64,000 bases of DNA from Acanthornis magna (lineage: Eukaryota > Chordata > Aves > Passeriformes > Acanthizidae): NCBI GenBank assembly GCA_036785705.1, contig JAWUZG010000354.1:62001-126000 (forward strand), written 5' to 3'. Positions within the stretch are counted from its first letter, which is position 1. Each line of letters opens with the position of its first letter. This document shows, piece by piece, positions 1-13,000 of the stretch. Below the pieces are notes generated by a model. The model was not told the DNA's origin and made no database searches. It worked only from the letters and a program-made list of their open reading frames with translations. Position numbers and translations under genes: made by a program.

Positions 1-3000
1 TGTTTGCAATTTGGGGTAATTTTTTGTTACACGTTTTTCTAATCAGGCTTTACAAACAAAAGAATTTGAATTTACAAGCCTTTATTCTTTCATTCAATCC
101 TCTTAATTTAAGTTGATTTTGACCTATTCCAACTCTATTAATGATAAAATTGAAGAGGTGTTTTTGGCTACTGTTCATAAATATACAATGATCTACAGTG
201 TTTTTTACTGAATAGAATTTGAATTTAAAATACCTAAAAGATTAGTATTGGAGTCACGTAATCTTATCTCAAATATCCCTTTCTTTAGTATGGGAGCTGG
301 TTTCAACTTTTCTAATACTTAACCCTTTTGCCTTGTAAATAATGCATATGCACTATGTGACTATTAAGAATTTAGTCTGTTGTCTCTTATTTTTCTAATT
401 TATATGGTCTTCCTGATATGAAATGAAGAAGATTCTGGACATATTCCCCCAGGACAGGAAAACTGCTAGTAGAATTCAATTCTCTCTCCTACAGAAATTT
501 GAATATATTTCGAATGCATTAAAATTGATCTTAAAAGGCAGCATTCTTTGTGGAAAGGTATCACTGTGCATTTGCAACAAGTTAAAAAAGTATTATTTAT
601 GTTCTAGAAGTTTGCTGTTAGCTTTCAACAGTCTTAAAACTCAAAAAATTACTTTCAGGAGTCATTCTGCAGTGTATTAGGATATCAATATAGCTCAGGT
701 TTTACTTGTTGCAAATATGATTCTTGATATCACTTTGCAAGCAAATGCACTGTGCCCAGGGCTACAGCATCCACTGAAAAATGCCTTCCTGGACACTGCA
801 AGGACACAGATGCAGTCTGGGCTGATTTCCAAGCTACTATGTCTGAAAATTCACCACATCACCTCTGCCAGCTCCTCTGTTTTTTGAAGGGATGAACTGA
901 GGGGCACTGGGCATCTCACAATTGTGTATGGTGTTCTGCAGGTAGTTTTTTCAAAAGTGTAAAATTTTTGAAGTAAGGAAATCCTCCCTTGAGGCTCAGG
1001 CTGGCATACCATTTATGTACAAGTAAATAATGTGCAACCTTTTCAAAGGCAACACAAATCGTGAGTAAAAAAATTACCTATCTGTGTGAAGATTGATAGA
1101 GTAGGCATCGAATTTTGTTCTGTAAAAATGCCAATAAAGATGGAAGGTGAGTCAAGCTGCTTTATACACCACCCCAAAAAAAAAAAAAAAAGTTAAATAG
1201 ACCTAAATGAAACCCTAAACTGCTCTAGGTGTATTAATATAAAATGGTAAAGTCATACAAATGGAGCAACATATCTGAGACAAGACTGTGTATAATAGTA
1301 GTTTCCTGAATAAAATAGCAATAATGCCAGATTCTTATAGACCGTTATTCACAATCTAGAAGATAACTTTCTAAATATTTTTAGTTTACAGCATATAAAT
1401 AAATCAAAGAGTAAAATAATTGTATGTCAGACCATATGCTATCCAAGTATTTTACTGTGTAAGGGGCCTTAGAGATCCTGTATCACTTAATCATTTCATA
1501 AATATAGGTTTTCATTGAATATGAAATGTATACACAGTAAAGGCGAGTAATATGAATAGTACCAAAGTGACACATCCTGCAGTAGTAAATAATCCAGATA
1601 ACTAAATTGATCTACTCAGGGATACTTAACTGGCACATTTTGAGTTGTATTGAACAGTTACATGTATGGCAGTGTAGTATATCTCTTATTAGAGGTGGAC
1701 TTTGACTCCGTTTCCACCAGTTACAATTTATTAAGTTGAAGAGTGACTACTTTTAAACTCAGCTAATTAATTATTAGCTTAATACTTGGCAGTGTTGTTA
1801 CTTTGCAACAGGCTCTAAATCCAAGTTATTTATGATGGTAGTTCAGGCACTGCAAGGGATCAGTTTTCATGAGCTCTGAGTTACTGGGGTTTGTGGATCA
1901 GCACACACTCAGTCACGTACTCAGTAAGAAGAAAGGAAAGCGGAGCAGAGATGAGGAAATAATTGTGAAAGAATGTGGCTCCCACCATGGTGCAATGGCA
2001 GCAGGAATTGTATCAGGCACACAAAATTAGCATCTTCATTTTTAGAGGCAAAATCCTATTTTACAATCACAATTACTTTCAGCAGGGGCGTGAATGTGCA
2101 TGAATTTATGGTTGGATCAGGAGTCCCACATGCCATGCAATCCTAGGCTCTTTAATTGGGACTTGCACAGAGAAATCGGAGCATCTGTGCTAAATTTTAC
2201 TGACATTATGCTATCAGGAAACCCAAGCATCTGATTTAGTGCCATAACTTTAGGAACTGAACCCCTCCTTCCTATATATAGCCAAAAATCTGAACAGACA
2301 ATCTACACATACGGTGCCACATCTTGATTCTGCCTTAATTTAATGAAATGGTGTATTTAGAATTAAGTGATGGCAGAGTTTGGCCCATCATTTAGCCAGT
2401 GTTGTTATGAGTAATGGAAGGTGGCAATTAAAAGCCTGTCCCGCAGGGGAATTTTGGGTTTCATGTGAAAGATGCTGGGAGGAGGAAGCTGTGGGGCTGG
2501 GGGAGGGCACACAGGCTGCTTCCAGCTGGTGTGAAGGGCTGATCTGCTGTGCATTCCTTGCCCCTTGGTTTTGTCACAAGCAAACTTGTTCAAATAGGTT
2601 TTCAAAGAAAACCAGAAAATGGGTCTGTCTTAAGCTCCAGTGTTTCTATCCTCTGAAACTCTCCTTTCTTTTTCATCACCTTCCTTCAGAGGTGAGCCAT
2701 AATTAAGCTAAAAATAACAAAGCTGCTTCAGATTTTATCTCCTCTGGTGTCTCACTGCACCTGAGAGGTTAAAGCATTTATTTTACAAAAGAAACCCACA
2801 TACAGAAAATTTTGGTTTTGTTTTGATGTTATGTGTACTGATGATCATGAATGAACATATTTTATGAGTGTTAAATATTGCAGGCTAGGTTCAACCATAA
2901 TAATTGGTAAGTTTCCTGGAATTGCATGAATATATAATGAATTTTTATTAGACTTAATAAAAAAATTGAAGGAAATTTTATGCATAGATATGTATCCAGA

Positions 3001-4374
3001 ATTTTATTAAAAATGTAAATGCATTATAAAGCAGTAAAAGACAATAATGTCTACCAAAAATATCTATTACAATATTTTGTTTTGGATAGTGTTAATTTGT
3101 GTCAAATTCAAGCAATTGATAATTCTGTTTTTTTCTCTTTTTTTTTATTGAAGCTGATTGTGGGTGGACTAATTTACTCTTGGGACATGAGTACCTGTCC
3201 AGGAGAGCTCTGGGGGACGTTTCGCTATCAAGTCCCTCAGTTGCATTCCTAAATTCAGGTGAAGATGAATCTGTCTTCTGTCTTGTCTTTCCTTTTCGGC
3301 TTGAGTAAGTCTTGCTGCAAGTGAATGTGTTAAAATACAGTGAAAGAGGAGGCATGAAACTGATTTTTATCCCCAGGCTGTAGTCACATGTCACAGATCA
3401 AGGTTATAAGAAACTGTGGGCTTCAGTATGGCAGGGAGCAGACACTGCTGTGGCTCCTGTAGGTTCTGTTCCTATGGGGGAAATGATCAGGCTTGGTCCT
3501 TCAGCCTGTCTCAGAGAGGAGTTCTGTGTGTCATTGCGCTCACACATTGTACAGAGCCCTGTCCTTAGGACATCATTTTAACATGAACTCTTTGATTTCT
3601 TACACAAAAAATTTAGGAGCCGTGCGATCGGTATTTGCGTAATCTAGGTTTTATATTTCAAATAAGAAAATGTTCGATGGATGTGACCAAAAGGCAGCTT
3701 TAGCCAGTCTTACCATCTGAGCACCCCTCAGCCCCACCGCTGTTTGGCTGCAAAACACATGTCACAGAGTATGGTCGTGTCCAGTGAGCCCATGCCCTGG
3801 GCTCCCCAGAGCTGGAGAATGGAAATGACAGATTCCTGTTAGGGCCAGGTCCAGTTTGGTTTTTGCATTCAACCAAGTTTACAGCAGACACAGAATATTC
3901 CTGTCATATATCCTGTTCCTTCTATCCCCCTCCATGTCTCCTTTCCCAAGACCATAGAGTGGAATAGAAGATACGTTGATTTCTTGTTCTTGCTCTGTAA
4001 AAGAAGTAAAGCCCAGCAGCTTAACAGGCTTCAACTGTCTGAAGCTACTGCACACATCTTTAGTGTCAGCATTTTATTTTTGCAAACAAAAACAAAGTCT
4101 AAAAAAACCCCATGTGATTTTGAAGCATTAAAAATGCCTTTTTCTTTCCCCTTTTAAAACAAAGCATTAAATAAAATAAAAAGAGATTCCAAACCCGAAT
4201 GTCCTTCTGCTTTTAGAAAATTCATCTCAAAATCCCTTTGAGTGTAACGAATTAATAGAGCATGTAGCTGTTTAAACTTAAGGTGGGGATACAGATGCCT
4301 TAAATCACACAAACTAAAGACAGAGCAGACTTTACAGTATTTAAACTTCTGCATGTAAAATGATGCCATTGTTG
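1..4374. other. Non-coding DNA, no gene recognised
   Basis: AT-rich sequence with no recognisable exon or mobile element. The longest open frame is 108 codons at 2380-2706 on the + strand. It lies in a locally GC-richer patch and has no domain I recognise, so I do not call it a gene. The stretch fits intron or intergenic DNA. Confidence 0.6.
1176..1191 (+). repeat. Poly(A) run (16 A)
   Basis: An uninterrupted run of A preceded by ACCCC and followed by GTTAAATAG. No retrotransposed body or target-site duplication is visible next to it, so it is best read as a simple mononucleotide repeat rather than a retrogene tail. Confidence 0.9.
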
Positions 4375-4438
4375 CTTGTAAATATGCCAAAAGCCTCCTG
4401 TAGTGTCTTGTAAATATGCTAAGAATCCCCTGTAGTTA
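4375..4438 (+). repeat. Imperfect tandem duplication, 32-bp unit x2
   Basis: Two adjacent copies beginning CTTGTAAATATGC and ending in CTGTAGT, with a few substitutions between them. This is a local duplication with no flanking element that would explain it. Confidence 0.8.
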
Positions 4439-7400
4439 ATTCTCCCACTACTGTTATAAATGAGAGCAAAGAAAATGTATTTCTTACATTATAGCCTCAT
4501 TTCCCAGGTGTAAATCTGCTGTTTTGTTTGGCATTACCAGCTCTGCTCCTTGACTGACAGGTTTCAAAGTTTGCCATAATTGTGAGCTGTGCTCTCATTC
4601 ACTGTGCTTTAGAATCAGCAGGGAGTGGTACTCTGTGCTGTTTTCTCAAAGAAAGGGCATTACAGTGGCAGCATCTAATAAATCCTGAAAGCATCCCCCC
4701 CTCTCTTGGTATCTTTCAAATTCCTGTAATAGCACCATTTCCTTTCCGTTGAAGCATCATAGTCTGAGCTGTGGTAATTATAATTGTCTTAGAACTCCCA
4801 TTATAAACCGGAGTTTCTCTGTGTTATGGAAAAAATGGTGTAAGTAGGCCTGACACACTGTCTATCAAATGCTATTCTGTGCTTGCTTCCTAATATTCAT
4901 TCCAGGAGCAAAACAGTACAGGTAGAAAATGAGAAAAACTCCAGGAAATCCTGGTTAGCTACAGTGAAAGAGGGGCTGGCATACAAGTGCTGCACTGGAG
5001 AAAAGGTGCCAGGGCACCTTTCCATGGCCTGCCAAAGCATCACTCAGCGGCAAAGTCATGTAAGGGTCGAAGTCTGAGCAGTGCCATGGAGGGGCTGCTC
5101 ACAGCACAAGGTGCTTTTCTTCAGGGGCTGCTTTTCTCCAGGGGTCTGCTCTGGTCCAGTCGAGAGTCCTGTCCTGGGTGCAGCAGCCTCGTGGACCTGG
5201 ACAGATCCTGCTTGGGGTACCCTGATGCTACATGGGCTATTCTGGGGGAGGGTCAGAACAAACATCATGAGCCTGAGCCAGCTCCTCAGTTTGCAAAGTG
5301 AGATTGTGCTCCAGCAGCACAGACCACAGACCTTTCTGGTCTCTCCCAGCAGGGACCAGTTCACAGGACAGATACACAGTGATAAAATTGGTTTTCAACT
5401 TTGTGTTTCACTGAGATTTGGGACGGAGGCAGAAGTATTTAGGGTCAGTTTGGGGTTCAGAAAAAAATGAGTAAATATTGCATTTTCATTGTGCAAATCT
5501 GATTTTCCCACTGATTGCAGAGCCAGCTGTAAGGTACATCATTAAAATACTAATTCAGAAGTCATTTATGATGTACTAAAACTGGCATACCCCCATTGAG
5601 TAATGTACTGCAGTCAGTAGAATTTATCTGCAATGATGCCACCTTCTGAAGAGGGACACTGTCCCCACTTCTGTTTAGGGACACTAAACAGACTATCTCT
5701 CTGTTTAGTCTTTAATCATTCTTCTTTTCTTCTTGAAAAATCTGCTGCAACTGTTGAGATTCAGTTTCCTGTATTTTCCTGACTGCTCTCTGTTTGTTTC
5801 ACTGTATGGTTGAAAATTTATTATTTTAGACAAAATGTATTATTTTATTGTCTTGTTTGGTGTGTAAGATCCTGAGTACTTGGACAGACCTCAGTACTAC
5901 CACCCTAACAATCCTGTAGGTTCTGCTAAAATAGGATCATATTTCTCTTATTATGTTCTTCAATGTGAAAAGCATAGTTTACATGCCTATTTAAATACCC
6001 TCTTTCTGCTATTTATTATTTTATGTGCTGTTTTTCACCTTTCGGCACGAGCCAATATAATTGCCTTTATGTACTTTCAGGTGAAGAATGATTTACTCAC
6101 CAGACCAAAAAAAAAAGTTATTGGGCATAAATAAGTTCTGAGTGTGTCCCAACATTCTTGTATTTATTACAAGTTCAAGAGAGAGTGCTACCTAGTTTGA
6201 GAGCAATTCTTTGCAGAAAATAGATTGCAAAAAGTGCAGCATGTGTCTAGAGAGTTTTCAAAACCACAATTCTATTTGTGGTGCAAGGAATAAAGAACTG
6301 TGAAATACATGGTAAAACATAATGCACAGTGATTTTTACATACCAAAGGTGCTGACACGTACTAAAAGACACATGTGCTAACAAAGACCTGAATGTTAAA
6401 GGTCTGTTTAAAAGCTGAATTAAATTCTGAATAGACTGGAAATACTCAGAAATATATTTTAAGGGTTTAAAACATGAGACATTATGTCTTTCTGCTTCCT
6501 TTTTCTTTTGTGTCAGCTGGGCTTTATTTGGTTTTTTTTTTACCCTCTATTGGGTTCTGTCAGTTTTCTAGAAAGTACTTCTATAATGAGGTATCTGTAA
6601 AAATTTTGCTAGCTTTATTTAACTCCTGTAACTGATTACCCAGACCTTGGTGCAGTACATTATTTCACCATGGGTTAAGCTGTTATTGTCCAGCAGTCTC
6701 TACTCATACTTCTTCCTGCTTCTATATAACACCTCTGTCAAATGTTCTGTTTAATGTTTAGTGCAGTATGTTGGATGGCTTTGTAGTGTTTTCTCTCTAG
6801 AGCCTTAAATGTATCGCTAGAGAGGTGTCAGTATTGCAAAAATGAAATTTTGAATAGTTCATCTCATTTTGTCTGGAGTTTTGTTATAGCTTCAATTCAG
6901 TCTGGTCTGCATGGGAAGTCCCAACTAATTTTCTTGGTATTTTTTCATTAGTTGATAAAAGAAAACAACCAGACAGTAAACTTGGCAGAAATGATGATTT
7001 TTTTTTAATTGGAGAATGGCTGGCTTTGAGGTTCGTTTTTTCAGGACTAGTTAGAGAAAGTCCTTGAACTCCACAAGCTTTATTCGTGTGTCACTGTACT
7101 AATTTCTGAACAGGTTCTTCTACAGCTCTTCCCATTTCTTCCTATTTCTTCCTAATCTTGTCCCACTGGAAGTCACTTGAATCTCAAAACCATAGCAAAA
7201 CCAGATTTTTCATCTGAATTGTGTTTCCCAAAATATGTGGAGTCTTGTGATTGAACAGTGCTAGTTAATAAAGATATTGTTGGGTTTAGAATCCAAAATC
7301 TTTGAAATTTGAAATATTTGAGCTTAGGTGCTTTCCAATGTATAAATATTGATTCTTAGTACACACTGGAACAGTCAAAAGTAAAGGTTGATGTTAAGAA

Positions 7401-8180
7401 AATGAATGAAGAACATACCTTCCTTTTTATCATATCATTTCTGTTCATCTTCTTGTGACTTTCAGGGTTATCACTGAAGCTTCTTTAAAATTTTGCAATT
7501 GCATAATGGTCTAAAAGTTGTGAATTACAAGGTGAAAAATGGAAAGACTTCAAAGTCTCTTGGCCCCTCCAGTGTATAAAGATACTTTTTGGTATCCTTA
7601 AAGATTAACTTACTTAATGATTATTTACAGTATGCGTTATGTTTCAATGAATCTCCATCTTTCTGCTGGGATATTTTTATGGTCATTAATTTCAATACTG
7701 GATATTTGGCTTCAGTACCATCTAACTTGCTAATCTGTGCAATTGTGTACTGTAAAATGGTGTCCTCCTGAACTTTGTATTTCCACTCTTTCTTCTGAAT
7801 CCATCCACGTATTTTTTTCCTTCCTCTCTTCTGAATATCTCCATATTGATGTCAGTCACTATTGCAGTACCTTCCAGTACCGCTCTGAAGTGCATAAACT
7901 TGCTCTTAGACTAGCAGCTTTTCCTGGTGTCTTGGCACAGATCTGCTCAGGTGACAGTGCTGGTGAAAAGCAATTTAAACCAGCCCAGTGATTGTTGGCA
8001 GTCACTCTGCCATCTCTCTCCTCCACTTAACTAAATGTAAACATCATTCATTTTCCGGCTTCAAAAAGTTTATAATTTCTGTACCCTGCAAAGCTGCTAT
8101 GTGTACCTGGGGGGATAAGCAGCCAGGAGAGATGTTCTGGACAATGATTTTATCCTATCTGCATTGCTCTCTCTTTCCTT
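4439..8180. other. Non-coding DNA with a GC-richer patch near 4.96-5.37 kb
   Basis: No gene recognised. Between about 4960 and 5370 base composition rises and open frames of 100-130 codons appear in several frames on both strands. That pattern is expected from few stop codons rather than from coding constraint, and none of the translations resembles a known protein. The rest is AT-rich and featureless. Confidence 0.55.
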
Positions 8181-8184
8181 GCAG

Positions 8185-8535
8185 GTATCATACCAGTGTT
8201 CATACCATTCTTGAGTCCAGTGAGGAGTCAAGAATCACAGCCCACCCATAATTGTCCAAAGCTGTTTTTGAAAGTTTCCTGTCATACCTGGGGAAAAAAT
8301 GCCTTTGCCTTTGCCTGCTTGGGGTTAGTCCTGCCCACATACAGGGAGCAGGAGTGGTAGCTCCGTGTTGCTTTGGCCTTGGGATGCTTGTCTGTGCTAG
8401 CCTGAGCCTGATCTTGCTGACTGTGCTGCTTTTGGTAGCCCTTTCCATGGTAGTCTTATATTTAGGAACTACCTTTTGTTTTGTCAGGCACTGGGTCCTG
8501 GGGTCATCTCTCATGCTCCTGTACCTGGTGAACAG
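8185..8535 (+). other. Exon-like segment bounded by consensus splice sites
   Basis: A pyrimidine tract ending in CTTTCCTTGCAG (AG at 8183-8184) precedes this 351-bp segment, and a strong donor AACAG|GTGAGC follows at 8536. One + frame is open from 8252 to a TGA at 8537-8539. It contains an ATG at 8384 and translates to a strongly hydrophobic stretch; the same frame has a TAA at 8249-8251. The minus strand is also open over 139 codons (8200-8619). I recognise no protein family in any frame. It could be an exon of a long non-coding RNA, an unrecognised repeat, or chance. Confidence 0.25.
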
Positions 8536-8539
8536 GTGA

Positions 8540-9508
8540 GCAGGCTTTGAGGTCTGAGCTGGGGATGAGTGTGGAGTTCCAAGTCTCTTGGCCCATCTCT
8601 TGGCAGTATCTGAGGGCACTTACGTGTCCTCAAAGGGAGCTACTACTATGACTAATTATTTACACTAAATAGCTCCCAAAATGTCCTAGATGTAGTATCA
8701 GCATACAAGAACAGCTTACTGAAATATTTCCATAGAATGACATTATATGATATATATTTCCAAATCCAAAAAAGGTAGTGAGCAAGCTAAAGTTTAATAG
8801 TGCCTTTTCCATCTCTTTTCCTCCCCCAGTTTTCTCTTTAAGGTTTTTACTAATTCTTTTGTAAACTGAATCTCTCTGTTCATTCAGAATAATTAAAACC
8901 ATTTCTTCAGTCTTAAATGTTGGATATCAATTCTGGCCTGCTGCTATGATGATAGAAAACGTGATATAAAGATTTTAATTGACAGTCTGAGCTGAATCAT
9001 TATGCCTGCTAACTGTCAAGGACAACCTGTCCTGGTGATATTCCTGCAGGTTTGCCAGGTCCCTCAGCAATCCTGAGGAAACCATAGTAGCTCTGTCTGC
9101 CAAGTTTTTTCTGTGTATTTCAGTGTAAAAGCGGTCAGGGTACTGAAGTCTGATTCTATTTTTGGTTTGATTTTTATTTTCTCACCTCTCACAAATCAAT
9201 TAGCCTTATTTTTAATGTAGATTTCTTTGCTTTATGTGTCTCTGCATCCACAGAAGAAAAAAAAAGTAGTAAATAATTTTTATTTCATTGCATTATTTGA
9301 TTTTCCATTTTTGGTGCTATGCCCAGGCCCTGATACTTTCGGAGGTGGCTACATGAACCGCTTCAGGTCTTGCTTGTGCTGACACTTTGGGCTCTTGACT
9401 TAACTTTCTCCATGGTTTCCCCATGCTTTCTCCCTTCTCTGGGAATTCCACCAAGAGAGTATTTAGATGTGAAGTGGATCATTCCTTATCTTCCATTCAT
9501 TCACTCTT
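8540..9508. other. Non-coding DNA, nothing recognised
   Basis: AT-rich sequence between the exon-like segment and the CR1 mosaic. I see no repeat, RNA gene or credible open frame here. Confidence 0.6.
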
Positions 9509-9600
9509 AGAATCATAGAAGCACCAAGGTTGGAAAAGACCTCCAAGATGATTGAGTCCAACCTTTGGTTGAACGCCACCGTATCAACTAAACCATAGCA
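9509..9600 (-). mobile_element. CR1 LINE 3' end (fragment)
   Basis: Read on the minus strand, this ends in the typical CR1 3' terminus: a GGTTGGACTCAATCATCTTG-type word, GAGGTCTTTTCCAACC, then TTCTATGATTCTA tail repeats at 9509-9523. The + strand therefore shows AATCATAGAA first. It is 5'-truncated within 100 bp of the tail and directly abuts CR1 ORF2 sequence in the opposite orientation. Confidence 0.9.
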
Positions 9601-9601
9601 C

Positions 9602-9960
9602 AGCAGAGTGGGTCTTGTGAGCAAAGTGGGGATTGGTGATCATCTTGGCCACAGCAGCCATGAAGCGATTGAGTTTATAATCTCTGGTGATCAGAGGAAA
9701 AGTGCCAGCAAAATCCATACTCGACATGAGGAGAGGACGCTTCAGGATGTTCAGGGAATTAGTGAATAAGGCCACCTAGGAAAATTTTTTTGCAGGTGTT
9801 GGGGTCCATCAGTGCTGATCACCTTTAAAACATCACCTCTTATGGGCACAGGAACAGGCAATTCCCAAATGTCAGAAGTCAAGCAGGTGAGGAAGATGTC
9901 TGTCTTGGCTGAACAGGAAACCTTTCTAGGAAATAAGGTAAAAAAGGAAGGTGTATGGCA
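9602..9960 (+). mobile_element. CR1 LINE ORF2 fragment, endonuclease-to-RT linker, degenerate
   Basis: Reading the + strand with frameshifts gives pieces of the CR1 ORF2 region between the endonuclease and reverse transcriptase domains: HLGHSSHEAIEF near 9634-9680, ILDMRRGRFRMFRELV near 9716-9765, then a WLNRDLL/ELRKKK-like linker near 9890-9960. At least one in-frame stop (TAG near 9777) and frame changes show it is dead. It is followed without a gap by CR1 sequence that normally lies more than a kilobase further 3'. Confidence 0.8.
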
Positions 9961-10078
9961 TGAAGCTGTGTCAGGAGAGGTTTATGCTGGATATTAGAAA
10001 AAGGTTCTTCATCCAGAGGGTGTTTGGACCCCCAGCCTGTGGCACTGCCTGCCAGTCAGGCTCTGGGCAGTGCTTGCA
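9961..10078 (+). mobile_element. CR1 LINE 3' region fragment, sense
   Basis: TGAAGCTGTGTCAGGAGAGG, then TTTATGCTGGATATTAGAAA and AAGGTTCTTCATCCAGAGGG, is the conserved CR1 region shortly before the 3' untranslated end; CAGTCAGGCTCTGGGCAGTG near 10,050 continues it. The terminal 8-bp repeats are missing. The join to the preceding ORF2 fragment falls at TATGGC, a word present at both places in CR1, which suggests an internal deletion through microhomology. Confidence 0.85.
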
Positions 10079-13000
10079 TGAAAGGCAGACAAGTCACCAT
10101 TTTCTTGTGTTTTTGGATCACATATAATGTTAGCTCCACAGTCTTCTCATTTGTAAAATGGGAATAATAAGCTTCCCCACATGGTTAATGTTTGAGAAAC
10201 TTGGGTGAAAATGTCCATAGGAATTGTTCATCTAATACAAGAGAAGAGTAAATGGAGACTAATATAAAAGTAGGTGCTGTGCTGTGTACTCTTCATTTTG
10301 AAAGCAATGATAGTACAGGCAGGGCATTCGAATGAGAAATTGTGTCTTGGTGGAAACATTCTTTTGTTTCTTTAATTTTGTAAATATCTTGTCGATTGTT
10401 CAGGGTAAAACCAGCTTTAAATTTCTATCCCACTTGACAAATTAAAATGTCGCTGCCAGTCCCTGGAGCTCTGAATTTATTTGGTAACTAATAACTACTT
10501 CTGTTTCATAAAAAGATATGCAGAGACTGTAGTGTTTGGCTCTTAGGGCAAAATGTTGGAATCTGTTCCTGCTGGTAGATTTACAGGAGCAGGTTATGGT
10601 GCCATGTTACCATCAGCCACAGAGATTGGGACTGTAAGAGTTCTGCTGAGTTAATGTCCTAGAAAATCAGACCAAGGTATCACCTGATGAAGTCAATCAT
10701 ATCTTTATTAAAATAATTAGATTTTCCTATTACATAAGCAGCAATAGCTTCTTCAATATCACTGTCAGATAATTAATAATGTGGGATTATGATCTCTCTG
10801 TGGCAAAGGAGATAAAGAAAGGAACCAGAGGCAGAAAATGAAAGTTTGATGATAATATTAGAGATAAAAAAAATAAATGAATGAAAGAACTATCAGATTT
10901 AAAGAGATATCATGCAGATAGAAATGTATAAAGAACTGGTAATGTAGAAAAAGGAAAAGTGACATAACTCATGCAAATATGCCTCATATTTCAAAGAAGA
11001 CTTTCAAAGAAATATTCCTGAAATAAAAAGAACAATTTAACAAAGGGTCTTTAAAAGTCACAAGCAGTGTTTTACGGAACATACAATTTGCTCATGGGTA
11101 TGTACTGCTGCTGGGGGACTGGAGTTTATTTTAGTTCAATTAACCTATATATATACACTTATAAATCTGCATTATAGGACATATGGCCATGTGGTCCTCA
11201 CGCATCAAGCATCATACAAACACACTGTGAGATCAGTGAGATCCTGGGGGAGGACAGAACAAATACAGTGCGCAGAAAAATAGCAGAAAGGACATGCCTT
11301 TGTAGCATATAACAAAGAAAATTTTGAGTTAAGGAAAAAATTCTGCCCTTTTGACTTCACAGTTGTTGGACCTTTGTACTGTGGATCTGATTCTGGTCCA
11401 CAAAGCAGAAGAGTTCAGTGTGCAGCAGGGTTGTTGGGCTTTGATAGGGTGGACTCATGCCAGGCTTCATGCATTGCCTAATCATTTCTTGTGAAATGAG
11501 TTACTCTCGTTTTCATCTTAGGAGAAATATTTTGTTTGCGAAACACGTAGCTGCATATTCACTTATGCTTCCCAAGCATGTGAATGCATGGGGTGAGATG
11601 GATGGCAGTAATTTTCACAGCTTAAGTTGCCACTTTATCATGGGGAAGCAAATAGGATCCATATGAGGTACATGTTATTGCAGAGTATGTTCCTTGTGTA
11701 TCATTTGGCTGCAGTTAAAGCCCATCAAATCTCCTTTATGGCTTCTTATATCTCAAGATTCTATTTACGTCAGATTTCATGTGTGTATTTCACTAGAGGC
11801 TGCATTCAAAGCAACGTATTCCAGACAGGAGAGCAGCTGCTGGCTGCTGCCATGCTAGGATGGAAATTCAGGTGAAAAACATCTGTGAAATCAGGGAAAA
11901 TTAGAATTCCTTGTGCTAAAGGAGATGTCAGATTCAGGAAAGGGCTTTTCTTTAATAATTCTTACTTAGTATACTGGAGTTTGCTGTCCATTGATCTCAT
12001 TAGGTCACACAAAATGCTTTGTCTTAGGATGATACATACTAGGGAAAATTCACGTTTAGATATAAAAGATGAAGCAAAATGCATATGACTGACTAAAGAA
12101 CACAGTTCTTTATCAGTTGAGGGACGTATGGCATCCTGGTACCCTTTATACCCTGTTTCTCATAATGAAACAGGGACAGTAATGTAATGTTCTAAATACA
12201 CCAAAAATTGTTAAAGGTTGCCTGAAACACTGACTTGAAAATTCAGTACTGAAAACTTTTGGTAGCGGCTGCCATTTTCATGCATTAAGAAAGCAGGGAT
12301 ATTAATCCTTGGGAAAATACATTATCATAGCTGTCTTTTGGACGTCTGTTGTCCAGTTCTTACTCTGTGCTATTCAGCTGAGGGTTCTGCTGGAAAGGTT
12401 TATCTTTTAAAAAAATGATAATTATGAATAGTGAGCTTTATTGGGCCTTTACAGTTCTTTGGTTCTCACCCTTGGTGCATCTGTGCCATGGTTTGAATGA
12501 TGAAGCTGTTGGACGTGCAGGTGGGTGCTCTCCGTTTAGTGTGTCCTGCATTGCCCCCGGGCTCGAGGGATATGAGTTAGATGCATCTGCCCTCTCAGAA
12601 CCTCTGCCAGGGCTCTGTAAGTAATTAGGTGGAATTATGGCATATTAAAATATGCTGATACATTTGAAAAGATGTTACTGTAACAATGGGATTTTTAGAA
12701 ATGAAAGCTCTCTACTGTGTTTCAAGTCTGCTGTGGCCAAAAGCTAACCTAGTAGGAAACACAGCCAGCAATGATAGGCTTTTTTTTTTTTTTTTCAGAT
12801 TTAGTAACCTGAATTTCAGCTACAAAAAGATTTTACAGCTTTCATATATATTGATGAGGATAATCTAAAGAGAGTTTATCTCTGTAATCTAATTTGCAAG
12901 ATTAATTGCTGAGCTGTTTTTTATGTATTTTATCCTTACATCCACAGCATGTACAGTCATCCCAATGTCCAATTAATCTTTTTTTTAAAAAACCAATACA

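Noticed and set aside
9584..9997. Minus frame 9,584-9,775 and + frame 9,812-9,997 first looked like exons of an unknown gene, with acceptor-like TTTCCTAG sites.
   Set aside because: Reading the + strand in shifted frames gives the CR1 ORF2 linker, so the minus frame is its antisense shadow and the + frame is a degenerate piece of it.
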